Positions 1-8,161 are shown, counted from the stretch's first letter. The stretch: DNA of 15,052 nucleotides from Ignavibacteria bacterium (GCA_013298375.1 JAAFHM010000056.1:1-15052); one strand, 5' to 3'. Program-made: numbers and translations. Notes: generated by a model not told the origin, from the sequence alone.

Positions 1-25
1 CGGGATTCATACAAACGCCTTTGCC

Positions 26-102
26 CCCGTTTCGCTCAAAGAAAACGGAGTCTCGCTTAAATCTCCTCCCGTTTCGCTCAAAAAAACGGGGTCTCGCTCA
101 AA
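26..102. repeat. Short tandem/inverted repeat, ~21-bp period
   Basis: The nonamer TCGCTCAAA, or its one-base variant TCGCTTAAA, occurs four times at 32-40, 53-61, 74-82 and 94-102, a spacing of 20-21 bp. Between the copies the sequence alternates CCCGTTT and AAACGG(G), so each ~42-bp double unit (26-61 and 68-102) can fold: CCCGTTT at 68-74 pairs with AAACGGG at 84-90. There are only two double units and no spacers of CRISPR size. The function is unknown. Confidence 0.6.
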
Positions 103-130
103 CCTTCTTTTTCTTTCTTGCCGGATGTGC

Positions 131-138
131 TACCTTTG
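131..138 (+). promoter_or_regulatory. Possible Bacteroidota -7 element (TACCTTTG)
   Basis: TACCTTTG matches the TAnnTTTG -7 consensus of Bacteroidota housekeeping promoters. No clear TTTG/TTG -33 element lies 19-21 bp upstream, where there is only a T-rich tract around 105-112. No convincing coding region follows, but a strong terminator lies about 240 bp downstream, so it could drive a short non-coding transcript. This is inference from motif and position only. Confidence 0.25.
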
Positions 139-220
139 TCTCCGTATCGCGCAACACACCCGTCGGATTTCTATGGTCAAGTCAAGCAATTTTTGATTTT
201 GGTGGCAAAGAAATATAGTT

Positions 221-335
221 TAGGACTTTCGCAAATAGTCCAAAATTGGTGTCATGTCGACGCAGGTCGGCAACGTGGACGCGGCATAGATACCGACCTG
301 CGTCGGTATGACAGATTCGGTTTGCGAAAGTCCTA
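221..335. repeat. Compound palindromic element (MITE- or REPIN-like)
   Basis: A perfect 15-bp inverted repeat bounds the element: TAGGACTTTCGCAAA at 221-235 and its complement at 321-335. Inside it lies a second 21-bp inverted repeat (250-270 against 293-313) with two mismatches. Each inner arm is itself a small hairpin, CGAC-gcag-GTCG and CCGAC-ctgc-GTCGG. The central spacer is 22 bp (271-292). The spacers between outer and inner repeats differ on the two sides (14 and 7 bp). No transposase is present. It resembles a non-autonomous palindromic mobile repeat; whether it has other copies cannot be seen from one window. Confidence 0.65.
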
Positions 336-370
336 CATCGTCTGTGCCTTTCGTTGGTGAATGACTCTTG

Positions 371-411
371 GTCGGGTTTCTGCCAAAATAGGCATTTCAC
401 CCGACTTTTTT
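371..411 (+). terminator. Rho-independent terminator
   Basis: GTCGGGT (371-377) pairs with ACCCGAC (399-405), an inner TGCC/GGCA pair (381-384 and 391-394) extends the stem, and TTTTTT follows at 406-411. The U-tract lies only on the plus-strand side, so this terminates a plus-strand transcript. No intact plus-strand gene lies between the window start and this site. Confidence 0.75.
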
Positions 412-415
412 ATCA

Positions 416-754
416 TCACAACCTTTCGCACTTACAACTTGAATTCAAGATCTTTTTCCCACTCATGTAGAAATATAAAGAACAACTGATCCTGTTTCGA
501 TGACGAGTACGCAACCCAAAAATCCCATCCGACAGTGCTTTTGAAATACTTTCCAGTATAGAAGCCGTTTGCGTACGCAAACGGCGGAACTCCTCAATCA
601 TTGCTAAAACTTCCGCACGCTCTTCAATCGACAATGCCTCTAAAAACTCTTGGAACGGTAATCGACTACCCAATGTAGAGACAAACTCTACCCGAAATGC
701 TCCATGAGTTGCATTCTGTTCGTTGCCAATATCGGTTTTTACTATTTTTGCCAT
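416..754 (-). pseudogene. Truncated HigB/RelE-type toxin (phage Gp49-like)
   Basis: The 112-residue frame from ATG at 754 has the layout of the HigB-like Gp49 family (PF05973). A short N-terminal strand (FRVEFV) comes first, then a helical stretch with FQEFLEAL and EERAEVLAMIEEF. The family hallmark DGIFGLRTRHRNRIS...LYFYMSGKKI follows at about residues 75-102. After GKKI, intact members continue with a strand plus a basic segment of the HGF.KKTQKTP type. Here the frame instead runs into an unrelated LNSSCKCERL tail and stops, so the C-terminal catalytic and RNA-binding part is missing. No antitoxin gene lies next to it. These RelE-superfamily toxins cleave mRNA on the ribosome; this copy is most likely inactive debris. 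The family match is by recognition of the motif. Confidence 0.6.
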
Positions 755-815
755 ATCTATACATTATCGCTAACCTATAATTTTTCCTCAATCTACCACT
801 TTTCCCATCTCCCAC

Positions 816-855
816 AAAAAAACCAGCCCCACCCCGCAAGTACGCGGGATGAGGC
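816..855 (-). terminator. Rho-independent terminator after the T9SS-sorted protein
   Basis: On the minus strand a 12-bp stem (arms 844-855 and 826-837, GCCTCATCCCGC against GCGGGGTGGGGC, two G-U pairs) closes a 6-nt loop and is followed by a run of seven T (plus-strand 816-822). It lies about 30 bp past the stop codon of the gene at 884-1822 and probably ends the susC-susD-secreted protein transcript. Confidence 0.8.
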
Positions 856-883
856 CGTATGACATCATCAAACAAACACTATC

Positions 884-1822
884 TTACCGAGCAACAACAA
901 ATTTACCTGTACGAATACCGCCTTCTACTTCTAAGCGGTAGAAATACACGCCTGCTGCCACTTCTGACCCTTCATTTGATAAACCGTCCCACTGAATATT
1001 GCAAGCACCCGCACCAAATGTCTGACCACGCAAAACGGTACGAATTTCACGACCAAAAGAGTCGAAAATACGCGCTGTTACTGATGTCGGCTTTTTCAGA
1101 TTGAAGCTAATAAACATTAAATCTGACATTGGGTTTGGTGAAGAGTTTGCGTCATCAACATACTCGGAAGCGTCACGCACACCTGTACCAGTAATGACCG
1201 TCGGAGCAAAGGTGAATTCGCGGTTGTCGGTTTGTTGGCAGCCCAATGAATTGCTGCAAGGACGAAGCTCCGGCCAGTCGCCAGGCATTTTCACAATGAT
1301 CATCATACGTGCGATGGTTTTGCCCGTCAAATTTACGCCTGGAAGTGTGCGAGGATTAAAAGCAGGTGTTCTAAAAGAGTTACCAACCCTTGTCAAGGCT
1401 AAGGCTGCGATTGGTGCTTTGTTGTCACTATTACCACCCCAATCAAGATTGTCGGATGTCATTTGTACTGTACCAGCAGTTACAGTGGCGGGGTTAATAC
1501 CATCTTTATATACACGCATACCCAAAAAAATCATTGGTGCAGGCTCGTTAAAGAGTGGGTTTGGCCCCCACGATGCCCGAGCGGCTGGTGTATAAGTAAT
1601 AGTAATGGAAGTTGTGCCTTGATGCAAAACATTCGTTGCAGTGAAGAGTGCGGGAGAAGGTTGATTCCGCACATCGGTGTACACACCTTCTTTTTCACTT
1701 GCAATACCAAAGGCAGGAGCAGGTACGCTTGTGACAGGCGAACGGTCGTCGGCATTAAATTGTGCAAACGCACTATTGACAGAAACGATTGTCAATGCAG
1801 CACTAAGAAGAAAACGTTTCAT
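884..1822 (-). CDS. Secreted protein with T9SS type A C-terminal sorting domain
   Basis: This 312-residue protein starts at an ATG preceded by GGAG at a suitable distance. It opens with a classical signal peptide (about residues 1-20, cleaving near SAFA-Q). Residues 21-220 contain a beta-rich region with no family I recognise, including a cysteine pair in CSNSLGC. The C-terminal ~85 residues (about 225-312) are a FlgD-like Ig/T9SS sorting domain: SPNPMSD, the segment VTARIFDSFGREIRT, the segment IQWDGLSNEGSEVAAGVYFYRLE, and a final TGKFVVAR. Such domains are recognised by the type IX system, which exports cargo across the outer membrane and usually removes the sorting signal. It lies 176 bp downstream of the susD-like gene on the same strand and is followed by a strong terminator, so it may belong to the same transcription unit. 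Its substrate or role is unknown. Confidence 0.85.
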   Translation of the reverse strand: MKRFLLSAALTIVSVNSAFAQFNADDRSPVTSVPAPAFGIASEKEGVYTDVRNQPSPALFTATNVLHQGTTSITITYTPAARASWGPNPLFNEPAPMIFLGMRVYKDGINPATVTAGTVQMTSDNLDWGGNSDNKAPIAALALTRVGNSFRTPAFNPRTLPGVNLTGKTIARMMIIVKMPGDWPELRPCSNSLGCQQTDNREFTFAPTVITGTGVRDASEYVDDANSSPNPMSDLMFISFNLKKPTSVTARIFDSFGREIRTVLRGQTFGAGACNIQWDGLSNEGSEVAAGVYFYRLEVEGGIRTGKFVVAR

Positions 1823-1998
1823 AGAAAATCTCCAAGAAATGGTGAAAAATATTTCGGCAAGTAGCCGTTAGAATTTTGCATTGTGAAGAAAAATGCAGGA
1901 CTGATGTAGGGCGGATAATATCGTATTTTTACAGCAATCCTGCAAATTCTTTTATGTAGTACCAAATAATTACGCTAGAATGTCTCTTTACGCTCAAT

Positions 1999-3387
1999 TT
2001 AATCAGGATTAACACTCACTTCGCGGTCTGGACGGGGAACAACAAGTCGTCCGTCGTTCCAAGGCAAAACCGTTGCGCCTGGCAATGAGCCATTTGCCAC
2101 TGGCAATCTCCAGCGACGCAAATCGTGGATGCGATGTCCTTGTAATGCCAACTCCAATGCACGCTCAGTTTGCAATGCTCTCAACAGAGCATCACCGCTC
2201 AGGCTTTGAAGGGTAGCAGCACTCAAACCAGCGCGAACACGTGTTCGGTTGAGGTCATCGCGAGTTTGTTCTACGGGGCGATTGGTACGGAAACCTGCTT
2301 CTGCACGAATGAGATACATTTCAGCAACGCGAAGAATAGGGAAGTTCGTCCAGAGTTCATCGAAGCGTGTGGTGTAGATTCTGCCGATGGATACTGCAAA
2401 GAGTGCTGTCCGGCGGCGATCATTTTGGGACGCTTCAAAGAGTCGCTGTAAATCACCAGAGATAGCAACTGCAGCAGCACCACCACCAAGTTCGGCGCTC
2501 AAAAGACCACGATAGCCACCTGCGCCGTCTTGCAAATCGCGCTCACTTGGCAATTCATAAATTGCCTCACTAGTGTTTGGTGTAAACCAAACACTACGAA
2601 CACTGTCTGTCAAGCTAAATGGTCCACGAATAACCGCATCGGCTTCAGTGAATGCCTCTGCATAGCGCTCTTGCTGGAGATAGACTCGTGCGAGCAGAGC
2701 GCGAGCTGCCCAACGCGAAGGTTTGCCCTTGGCTACCTTTGCCTTGTCTTCTGGCAAAAGCGGTATTGCCGCTTGCAAATCCGCCACAATACGAGTATAG
2801 ACCTGTGCTAATGGCGCACGGACGGTTTTTGCATTTTGCGGACCCTGCGTACCAACAGTGCGATACGGGATTCCCGGGTGCGAATTGTCTGAGGTGAAGC
2901 CCCAGGGGGCAGCAAACAAACGAACAAGATCGAAGTGCGAAAAGGCGCGAAGGAAAAGTGCTTCACCTCTGATTCTATCACGGTTTGCAGCGAATGTTAC
3001 ATCTTGGATATTCCCTGCATCAATAGCATCTAAAACAAGATTAACACGGTTAATCACACTATAGCCATTTTCCCATGTAGAACGCCCAACAGTGTTCACA
3101 AGTTCCATTTGACGAACAACCATTTGTCCGAAACCAAAAGCATCGCTACCTTGGAAATTTGCGTGGTCGGCAAGGACCTCGCCAATCATCCCGGAATTGC
3201 CCCCAGCAAGACTACCATCAATAAACAGTGAATATGCACCATTGACGGCGTTATTCAGCCCGCGTGTGGAATTGAGTGCTTGGTCGTAGGAAGCGGTCAG
3301 TTGTGGTTGTACATCTAAAATAGAGTTGCAAGCGATGATGTACACCGACAGGCAAAGAGTTGCCGTTAAAGATAAGATTCGTTTCAT
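1999..3387 (-). CDS. SusD/RagB-family outer-membrane lipoprotein
   Basis: This 462-residue lipoprotein has a signal peptide with a lipobox (YIIAC, Cys at about 20). The SusD_RagB fold is indicated by the N-terminal LNNAVNGAYSLF region and the TPR-helix segment RGEALFLRAFSHFDLVRLF. Other markers are ALLARVYLQQERYAEA, the near-C-terminal FPILRVAEMYLIRAEA, ERALELALQGHRIHDLRRW, and the terminal VPRPDREVSVNPD. Length is at the short end of the family's usual 450-600 residues. SusD proteins form the surface lid over a SusC TonB-dependent transporter and capture glycans, peptides or other oligomers. The partner susC lies immediately upstream, with a 44-bp gap. No glycoside hydrolase, peptidase or sensor gene is in the window to indicate the substrate. 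If the susC frameshift is real, this protein is probably without a functional partner. Confidence 0.93.
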   Translation of the reverse strand: MKRILSLTATLCLSVYIIACNSILDVQPQLTASYDQALNSTRGLNNAVNGAYSLFIDGSLAGGNSGMIGEVLADHANFQGSDAFGFGQMVVRQMELVNTVGRSTWENGYSVINRVNLVLDAIDAGNIQDVTFAANRDRIRGEALFLRAFSHFDLVRLFAAPWGFTSDNSHPGIPYRTVGTQGPQNAKTVRAPLAQVYTRIVADLQAAIPLLPEDKAKVAKGKPSRWAARALLARVYLQQERYAEAFTEADAVIRGPFSLTDSVRSVWFTPNTSEAIYELPSERDLQDGAGGYRGLLSAELGGGAAAVAISGDLQRLFEASQNDRRRTALFAVSIGRIYTTRFDELWTNFPILRVAEMYLIRAEAGFRTNRPVEQTRDDLNRTRVRAGLSAATLQSLSGDALLRALQTERALELALQGHRIHDLRRWRLPVANGSLPGATVLPWNDGRLVVPRPDREVSVNPD

Positions 3388-3431
3388 AATAATAATCTTT
3401 CAGAATGTAAATGGTAAGGATTGCATCTCTA

Positions 3432-4499
3432 TTAGAAGTCAATGTTTACGCCAACCAAGAATGTCCGTGCTTGTGGTGGGTGCAAGAAGGTGGATCCTTG
3501 ACGCAAGTTCTGCTCACGTGGGTTGGAGTTATCACGAGTAACTTCTGGATCCCAGCCCGGATATGGCGTAAAGACGAAGAGATTTGTACCGCTCACATAC
3601 AAACGCAAGCGTGTCAGACCAATACCCCATGACTCAAGCAATTCTTTCGGGAAGGAATAGCCCAAAACCACGTTCCGCACACGCAGGAAGGAAGCATCAT
3701 ACACATACAAATCGCTGTTGCGGCCACGTGTGTCTTCCGCACGGGAATTGCTGTTAAGCGTCAGGCGTGGGACATTGGTGATGTCGCCTGGTTTTTGCCA
3801 ACGATTGAGGGTTTGGCGCATTTGATTCCAGCGTTGATTCATATTACCAACCAACAATTTGCCAGCATCATCATACACTTTGTTGCCGTAGGAATAGCTC
3901 AAAAGCACTGTCAAATCAAAACCTTTGAAATTGAAGGTATTGGTCAAACCACCATAGAAAAGCGGATATGGGCTACCAACAGCCTGACGGTCACCAAAGA
4001 ATTGCCGCCCACCAGTGTAGTAGCGCTCGGTAACAACGGTATCAAACTTGCCACTTGAACTTTTCGCAAACCAGAGGGGGTCGCCTGTTGCAGGATCGAC
4101 ACCAGCAGACTTGTTCGTGTAGATAACACCAATAGGCTGCCCAACGATAATACGGTTCTCACCAGGACCGGGATCGAAGGAATCTGGTGCCAAGCCCGCA
4201 GCATCAAGCACTTCGTTACGGACAAAGGTGATATTGAAATCGGTTGTCCATGTAAACGCATCACTGGAAATATTAAATGAGCGGAGGCTAAACTCAACAC
4301 CTTGATTCAAGACCGAACCAACATTTTGCAAAATATTACGGAATCCGGACGATGCAGGAACAGAAACAGGCATAAGCAAATCCGAACTTATGCGGCTGAA
4401 AAAGCCTATAGAACCAGAGAGACGGTCATTAAATAAACCGTAATCTGCAGCAACGTCCAACATTGTCGAACGTTCCCATGTCAAAGAAGAATTCTGCAA
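3432..4499 (-). pseudogene. SusC-like transporter, C-terminal part (frameshifted)
   Basis: This frame carries the C-terminal third of the SusC beta barrel. It begins with LQNSSLTWERSTMLDVAADYGLFNDRLSG, the usual family segment of the form N.L.WE....D.GLF..R. It ends with the family's closing pattern, PQARTFLVGVNIDF, where the terminal aromatic residue is a beta-barrel assembly signal. The only possible start is a TTG inside the barrel, with no signal peptide, so this is not an independent gene. It overlaps the N-terminal part (4481-6544) by 19 bp in a different frame. The two parts together, about 1030 residues, approach a normal SusC length, but the segment between GDFQWRGDYS and LQNSSL looks about ten residues shorter than usual. 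That suggests a small deletion with loss of frame, or an assembly error. Confidence 0.85.
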
Positions 4500-6544
4500 A
4501 TTGAGTATTGTGCATTAAAGCTGTAATCGCCACGCCATTGAAAATCACCAATAGCAGCATTACCAGTGATGCCGTAGCTGGCACGAAGTTTCAAGAACGT
4601 GAGTGCTTCTGAGTTTTTTAAAAATTCCTCGCTGCTGACAATCCACGCTGCCGAAGCAGATGGGAAGAAGCCGAAGCGATTAAGAGGACCAAAACGCGAA
4701 GAACCGTCCCAACGCACACTCGCGCCAAGAATATAGCGGTCGAGATATTTGTAGTTAGCACGGGAGAAGTACGACACAAAGCCGCTTCCACCCTCATCAG
4801 CATAGCCACGTGGTCCCAAACCAGCGCCCGGATTGGTCACAACGTCATTCGGGAATTGCGTCGCAAATACGCCTACATCCCGGCGATACAGGCTTTGCAC
4901 ACTGAGACCGCCCACGATATTCAGCGAATGGTCATCAGCAATTTTTCTATCAAAAGTCAAGTAATGGTCGGTTGACCAGTTTGTTGCTTCCACACGGCGG
5001 TCTTCACCGCGTGATTCCGGCTGAATGATATTGTTTGTGAATGAACGTTCCCGCAAATTAGTCACGTCAATATTCACTGATGAACGCCAGCTCAGACCTT
5101 CCAAAATTTCTGCGCTTACGGACACTGCACCTAATGTACGCAGTGTTGTTCCAACGAAGGAACGATTCACGAGTGCTGCCACAGGATTCAACTGAAGCCC
5201 TTGTGAGCGCCGTGCATTAGCGTAAGTTCCATCATCATTGAAGACAGGATAAATTGGCAAGGAGCTGCTAATTGCCGAACCCAAACCGCCATTAAATGAG
5301 ACTGGTACACGATTATCAGTGTTGTAATTCACACTAACCGATCCTTGTAATTTCACTCTATCGGAAATAGCATGATCCACGGCTATTCTACCACTCAAAC
5401 GCTCAAAGGAATTCGTAATAACGTAACCTTCTTCATTACGATAGGTTGCACCAACAAAAAACTGCGTTTTATCACTGCCGCCTGTGACGGACAAATTTGC
5501 CTCACGCACATTCGCAGGGCGCGTCACTAAGCTCACCCAATCGGTGTTACGTGTCCTCGCAAGGCTATCGGAAATGCCTTCTGGAAGCGGAGTTCTTAAC
5601 GTGGGAAAGCGCACGGGATCGTTCTGGGCAACACGATAAAGACTGTCGTTGCGGTGTGCCTCACGGAACATATCGACCCATTCATTGCCATTGAGAAGCG
5701 GCAAACGACGTGTCATCTCGACAACGCCTTGAAAATAATTTGCCGAAACTTTGGTTGTACCTGTTTTGCCGCGCTTCGTAGTAATTATCACGACACCATT
5801 CGAGCCTTGCGCACCGTAAATCGCGGCAGCAGCAGCATCTTTCAAAACATCAATGGATTCAATGTCGTTGGGGTTAATATCTGCCAAAGGGTCGGTGTTG
5901 CTGGCAGAAACATTGCCACTTGCAGCGCCAAGCTGCGCTCTGGCAATCGGAATACCATCCACCACAATAAGCGGTTCACTGCTCGCGCCGATAGAACCAA
6001 CACCGCGCACACGAAAGGTCATACCCGAACCAGCCATACCGTTGGACTGTGTGATTTGGACACCAGAGGTACGACCTTGGAGCGCTTGCCCCACATTTTG
6101 CACCGACTGGCTCACAATTTCTTCTGCCTTCACTGAGGTTACAGCACCCGTCAAATCGCGGCGCTGCTTCGTACCGTAGCCAACGACAACAGCTTCCTCA
6201 AGCAGAAGCAAGTCGAGAGACATTTTGAAGTCAACAGTCTCCGTGCCTTCTTCGCTGACAGTTACTTTCACCGTTTTGGATTTGAAACCGATATACGTTG
6301 CGGTCACTTCATATGTCCCTGCCGGAACGTTGCGAATTTCATACGCCCCGTCTTTGCCCGTAAAGGCACCTAATACTTTACCTGCTACCTTGAGTTTGAT
6401 ACCGACCCCGCCAAGTGGCGCTTTGGTGTCGTCATCGATTGCCTTTCCGACAATACGCCCTGCTGCCAGTGCCAGTGCTGAGGTCATGCCCAGAGTCAGC
6501 ATAAGCGCAACACTATACCGTAGAAACGTCGTAAATTTTCGCAT
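4481..6544 (-). pseudogene. SusC/RagA-like TonB-dependent transporter, N-terminal part (frameshifted)
   Basis: The frame encodes 687 residues from ATG 6544. The order is signal peptide (about 1-28, ending ALALAAG), then a carboxypeptidase-regulatory-like beta sandwich at about 30-112 (GKAIDDDTKAPLGGVGIKL through TYEVTATYIGFKSKTVKV). Next comes the SusC TonB-box region VVVGYGTKQRRDLTGAV (about 118-135) and the plug with the signatures LQGRTSGVQITQS, RVRGVGSIG, PLIVVDGIPI and IESIDVLKDAAAAAIYG. The first two thirds of the barrel follow. The frame is lost after ITGNAAIGDFQWRGDYSFNAQYS, and the remainder is read at 3432-4499. SusC proteins import large nutrients across the outer membrane using TonB/ExbBD energy, with SusD as lid; susD follows directly. 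Unless corrected, translation stops before the barrel closes and the product should not be functional. Confidence 0.9.
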
Positions 6545-7030
6545 AATGCTACGAGTTTTAATGAATGAAAAAAAACATTGAGTTGATTACACACACCAAT
6601 TGCGTTGGACAACACACAACAACGCTCCATATATCACGCGCCAACAAAAGCGCAAGACAAAAGAGTCTTGTTGCAAACAAAACTTCCAACCGCAATACGG
6701 GAAAAAAGCCTTTGAGGATAATCTCAAGAAGAACACACAAAGCAGCCAATCAAAACACAGGTATTTCTAAGGTGAATCTATCTGCTTTGCAACAACTACA
6801 CAATGCCGTTGCTGTAACTCTATGGTGCAAGAGGAACGGTGAAAGGTGAAACAGTGTATAAGAACACAGCGCCAAACAACAATATTTTCCTTCCGAACAC
6901 AACTACTCTGAACACGAATGCCGAAATTACAGAATCCATACACGTTTGTCAAGTAGTTTTTTACAACGAGGTGTGGTGCGGGATTGGGGCGGGTAAAACG
7001 CATAACAGGGAGAGTTGTTTCAAAAAAACT
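6545..7030. other. Gene-free leader region upstream of susC
   Basis: No credible gene was found in this 486-bp stretch; the open frames present are low-complexity and lack domain features. A 6-bp perfect stem (CAAGAC 6653-6658 with GTCTTG 6665-6670) lies in what would be the susC leader. A possible minus-strand promoter lies at 6922-6952. The length is compatible with a long 5' untranslated region or with regulatory sites for nutrient-dependent control of the susCD unit, but no recognised riboswitch is visible. Confidence 0.5.
6922..6952 (-). promoter_or_regulatory. Possible promoter for the susC unit
   Basis: On the minus strand TTGACA (6947-6952) is followed by TAATTTCG (6922-6929), one mismatch from the TAnnTTTG -7 consensus. 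Counting TTG as the -33 core, the gap to the -7 element is 20 nt, within the usual 19-21. It would give a leader of about 370 nt before the susC start codon. No better candidate was seen nearer to the gene. Confidence 0.3.
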
Positions 7031-7552
7031 TCACAAAACAAGGAATTTTTTCATCGCCTCAAATTTTTTCTTCCCAATGCCCTTGACACGCATCACATCT
7101 TCAATGCGGCGAAATGTTCGCTCTTGTCGGGCATTCAATATTTTCTCTGCCGTTGTCCTGCCAACGCCCGGAAGCCGCATCAATTCTTCCATTCCCGCCT
7201 TATTCAGCGAAATCACACCAGAGGAAATTTTTGCAGCACCAGAGTTAGCAGGAAAGGGCTTCGGCTTGCGCACAAGCGTATCGGCGACGGTGAGTGTTGG
7301 AACCGCTTCGGCGCTAGGCGTAGTGCCGCTAAAAGTGCTTGTTTCTGCGTCGGCAAGACTGTCGGTTAGGCGGAGAATTTCGCTGCGAACCTCGCTATTG
7401 CGCGGTGTTGAGCCACATTGCCGAAAAACAGCCCCTGCACCAAGTCCGCCTAGCAAGATCAAGACGACAATCAACTCACTCTGCGTGATGGGCAGTGCGT
7501 CTTGCAGCGCCGTCAGTAATCCGGCAAATGGCTTGGAGAAACGAGAAATCAT
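7031..7552 (-). CDS. comEA: Membrane-anchored helix-hairpin-helix protein, ComEA-like
   Basis: I place the start at ATG 7552 (173 residues) because the open frame upstream to 7651 has no recognisable features. The protein has a short cytoplasmic N-terminus, one membrane helix at about 27-43 (LIVVLILLGGLGAGAVF), a linker rich in S, T, E and A to about 112, and a C-terminal ComEA-type helix-hairpin-helix domain (about 113-173). This domain has the two motifs LPGVGRTTAEKIL and VKGIGKKKFEAMKKFL preceded by SLNKAGMEELM. Such domains bind double-stranded DNA without sequence specificity. In ComEA they receive incoming DNA at the envelope during transformation. No ComEC or pilin gene is nearby, so a competence role is only a family inference. 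It is transcribed divergently from the receiver gene at 7740. Confidence 0.85.
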   Translation of the reverse strand: MISRFSKPFAGLLTALQDALPITQSELIVVLILLGGLGAGAVFRQCGSTPRNSEVRSEILRLTDSLADAETSTFSGTTPSAEAVPTLTVADTLVRKPKPFPANSGAAKISSGVISLNKAGMEELMRLPGVGRTTAEKILNARQERTFRRIEDVMRVKGIGKKKFEAMKKFLVL

Positions 7553-7739
7553 GAGGCTTTGGGTGAAATTTTGGAATGAATTGGGAGCGACATTGTCTGA
7601 TAGCACCCAAAATATAGCATTTGTTTTGGTAAACTGGGCATTTTGGCACAATAACCATCACCCAATAACGTCTATAAGTCGTCATGTTTCACCAATAATC
7701 ACGGGTGAGGAAGCAGGACACTCATTGTTATCCTTCGCT

Positions 7740-8123
7740 ATGATTATGCAGACCATTTGTCTCGTTGAAGACGATACCATTACCCGCAAACTTTTTGTGA
7801 TGCTGCTTCAGCGCGGGGGATTTCACGTCCAAGATTTTGGCGATGGCGCATCGGCACTGCATTGGCTGGAGGCTCATACGCCGGATGTGGTTGTATCGAA
7901 TATTATTCTACCCAAAGGCGTGAACGGCATGGATATTCTTCGCAGCATTCGCACGTCCTCCCAAGCCCCGCAAACACTGGTTTTTGCGTTGACCTCTTTT
8001 ATCCGCCGTGGCGAGCGTGAGCAATATTTGTCCATGGGCTTTGACGGCTGCATTGCCAAACCCATCGACCCACAAACCTTTGCCGAAGATTTTCGTGCGA
8101 TGATTGATGCACGGCAGAATTGA
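7740..8123 (+). CDS. Stand-alone receiver domain with Asn at the phospho-acceptor site
   Basis: From ATG 7740 (a second ATG at 7746 is equally possible) the 127-residue product is a single CheY-like receiver. The acidic pocket is intact (VEDD, Glu10-Asp11-Asp12), as are the conserved Thr85 in FALTS and Lys107 followed by Pro in IAKPID. The residue that should accept phosphate is Asn54 (VVVSNIILP; codon AAT at 7899-7901), where phosphorylatable receivers have Asp. There is no output domain. Receivers lacking this Asp act without phosphorylation, or bind other ligands, in several described atypical regulators; the role here is unknown. The open frame extends far upstream, but nothing before residue 1 looks like protein. 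No histidine kinase is in the window. An (GAAA)8 tract begins 6 bp after the stop. Confidence 0.88.
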   Translation: MIMQTICLVEDDTITRKLFVMLLQRGGFHVQDFGDGASALHWLEAHTPDVVVSNIILPKGVNGMDILRSIRTSSQAPQTLVFALTSFIRRGEREQYLSMGFDGCIAKPIDPQTFAEDFRAMIDARQN

Positions 8124-8127
8124 GGCG

Positions 8128-8161
<34 letters not shown>

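Larger units (their letters stand above)
1..415. other. Non-coding region with repeats and a terminator
   Basis: No convincing protein-coding gene was found in this stretch. Open frames of 65-80 codons here read through the repeats and show no domain features. What it does hold is the 21-bp-period repeat at 26-102, a -7-like motif at 131-138, the compound palindrome at 221-335 and the terminator at 371-411. Confidence 0.6.

Noticed and set aside
26..102. Direct repeats resembling a CRISPR array
   Set aside because: Only two double units, no unique spacers of 25-40 bp, and internal sub-repeats throughout; no cas genes.
3432..4499. Independent small outer-membrane gene starting at TTG 4499
   Set aside because: It is the C-terminal part of the SusC barrel in another frame, with no signal peptide and only an internal TTG as a start.
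4481..4530. Programmed frameshifting in susC
   Set aside because: No slippery heptamer or homopolymer at the junction, and the local sequence looks shortened; a deletion or error is simpler.
6565..7369. Plus-strand open frames of 94 and 176 codons upstream of and over comEA
   Set aside because: Low-complexity composition, no domain motifs, and the second runs antisense through the clear helix-hairpin-helix gene.
6984..7739. Long in-frame extension upstream of the receiver gene
   Set aside because: It runs antisense to the ComEA-like gene and has no protein-like features; the receiver fold begins at the ATG at 7740.
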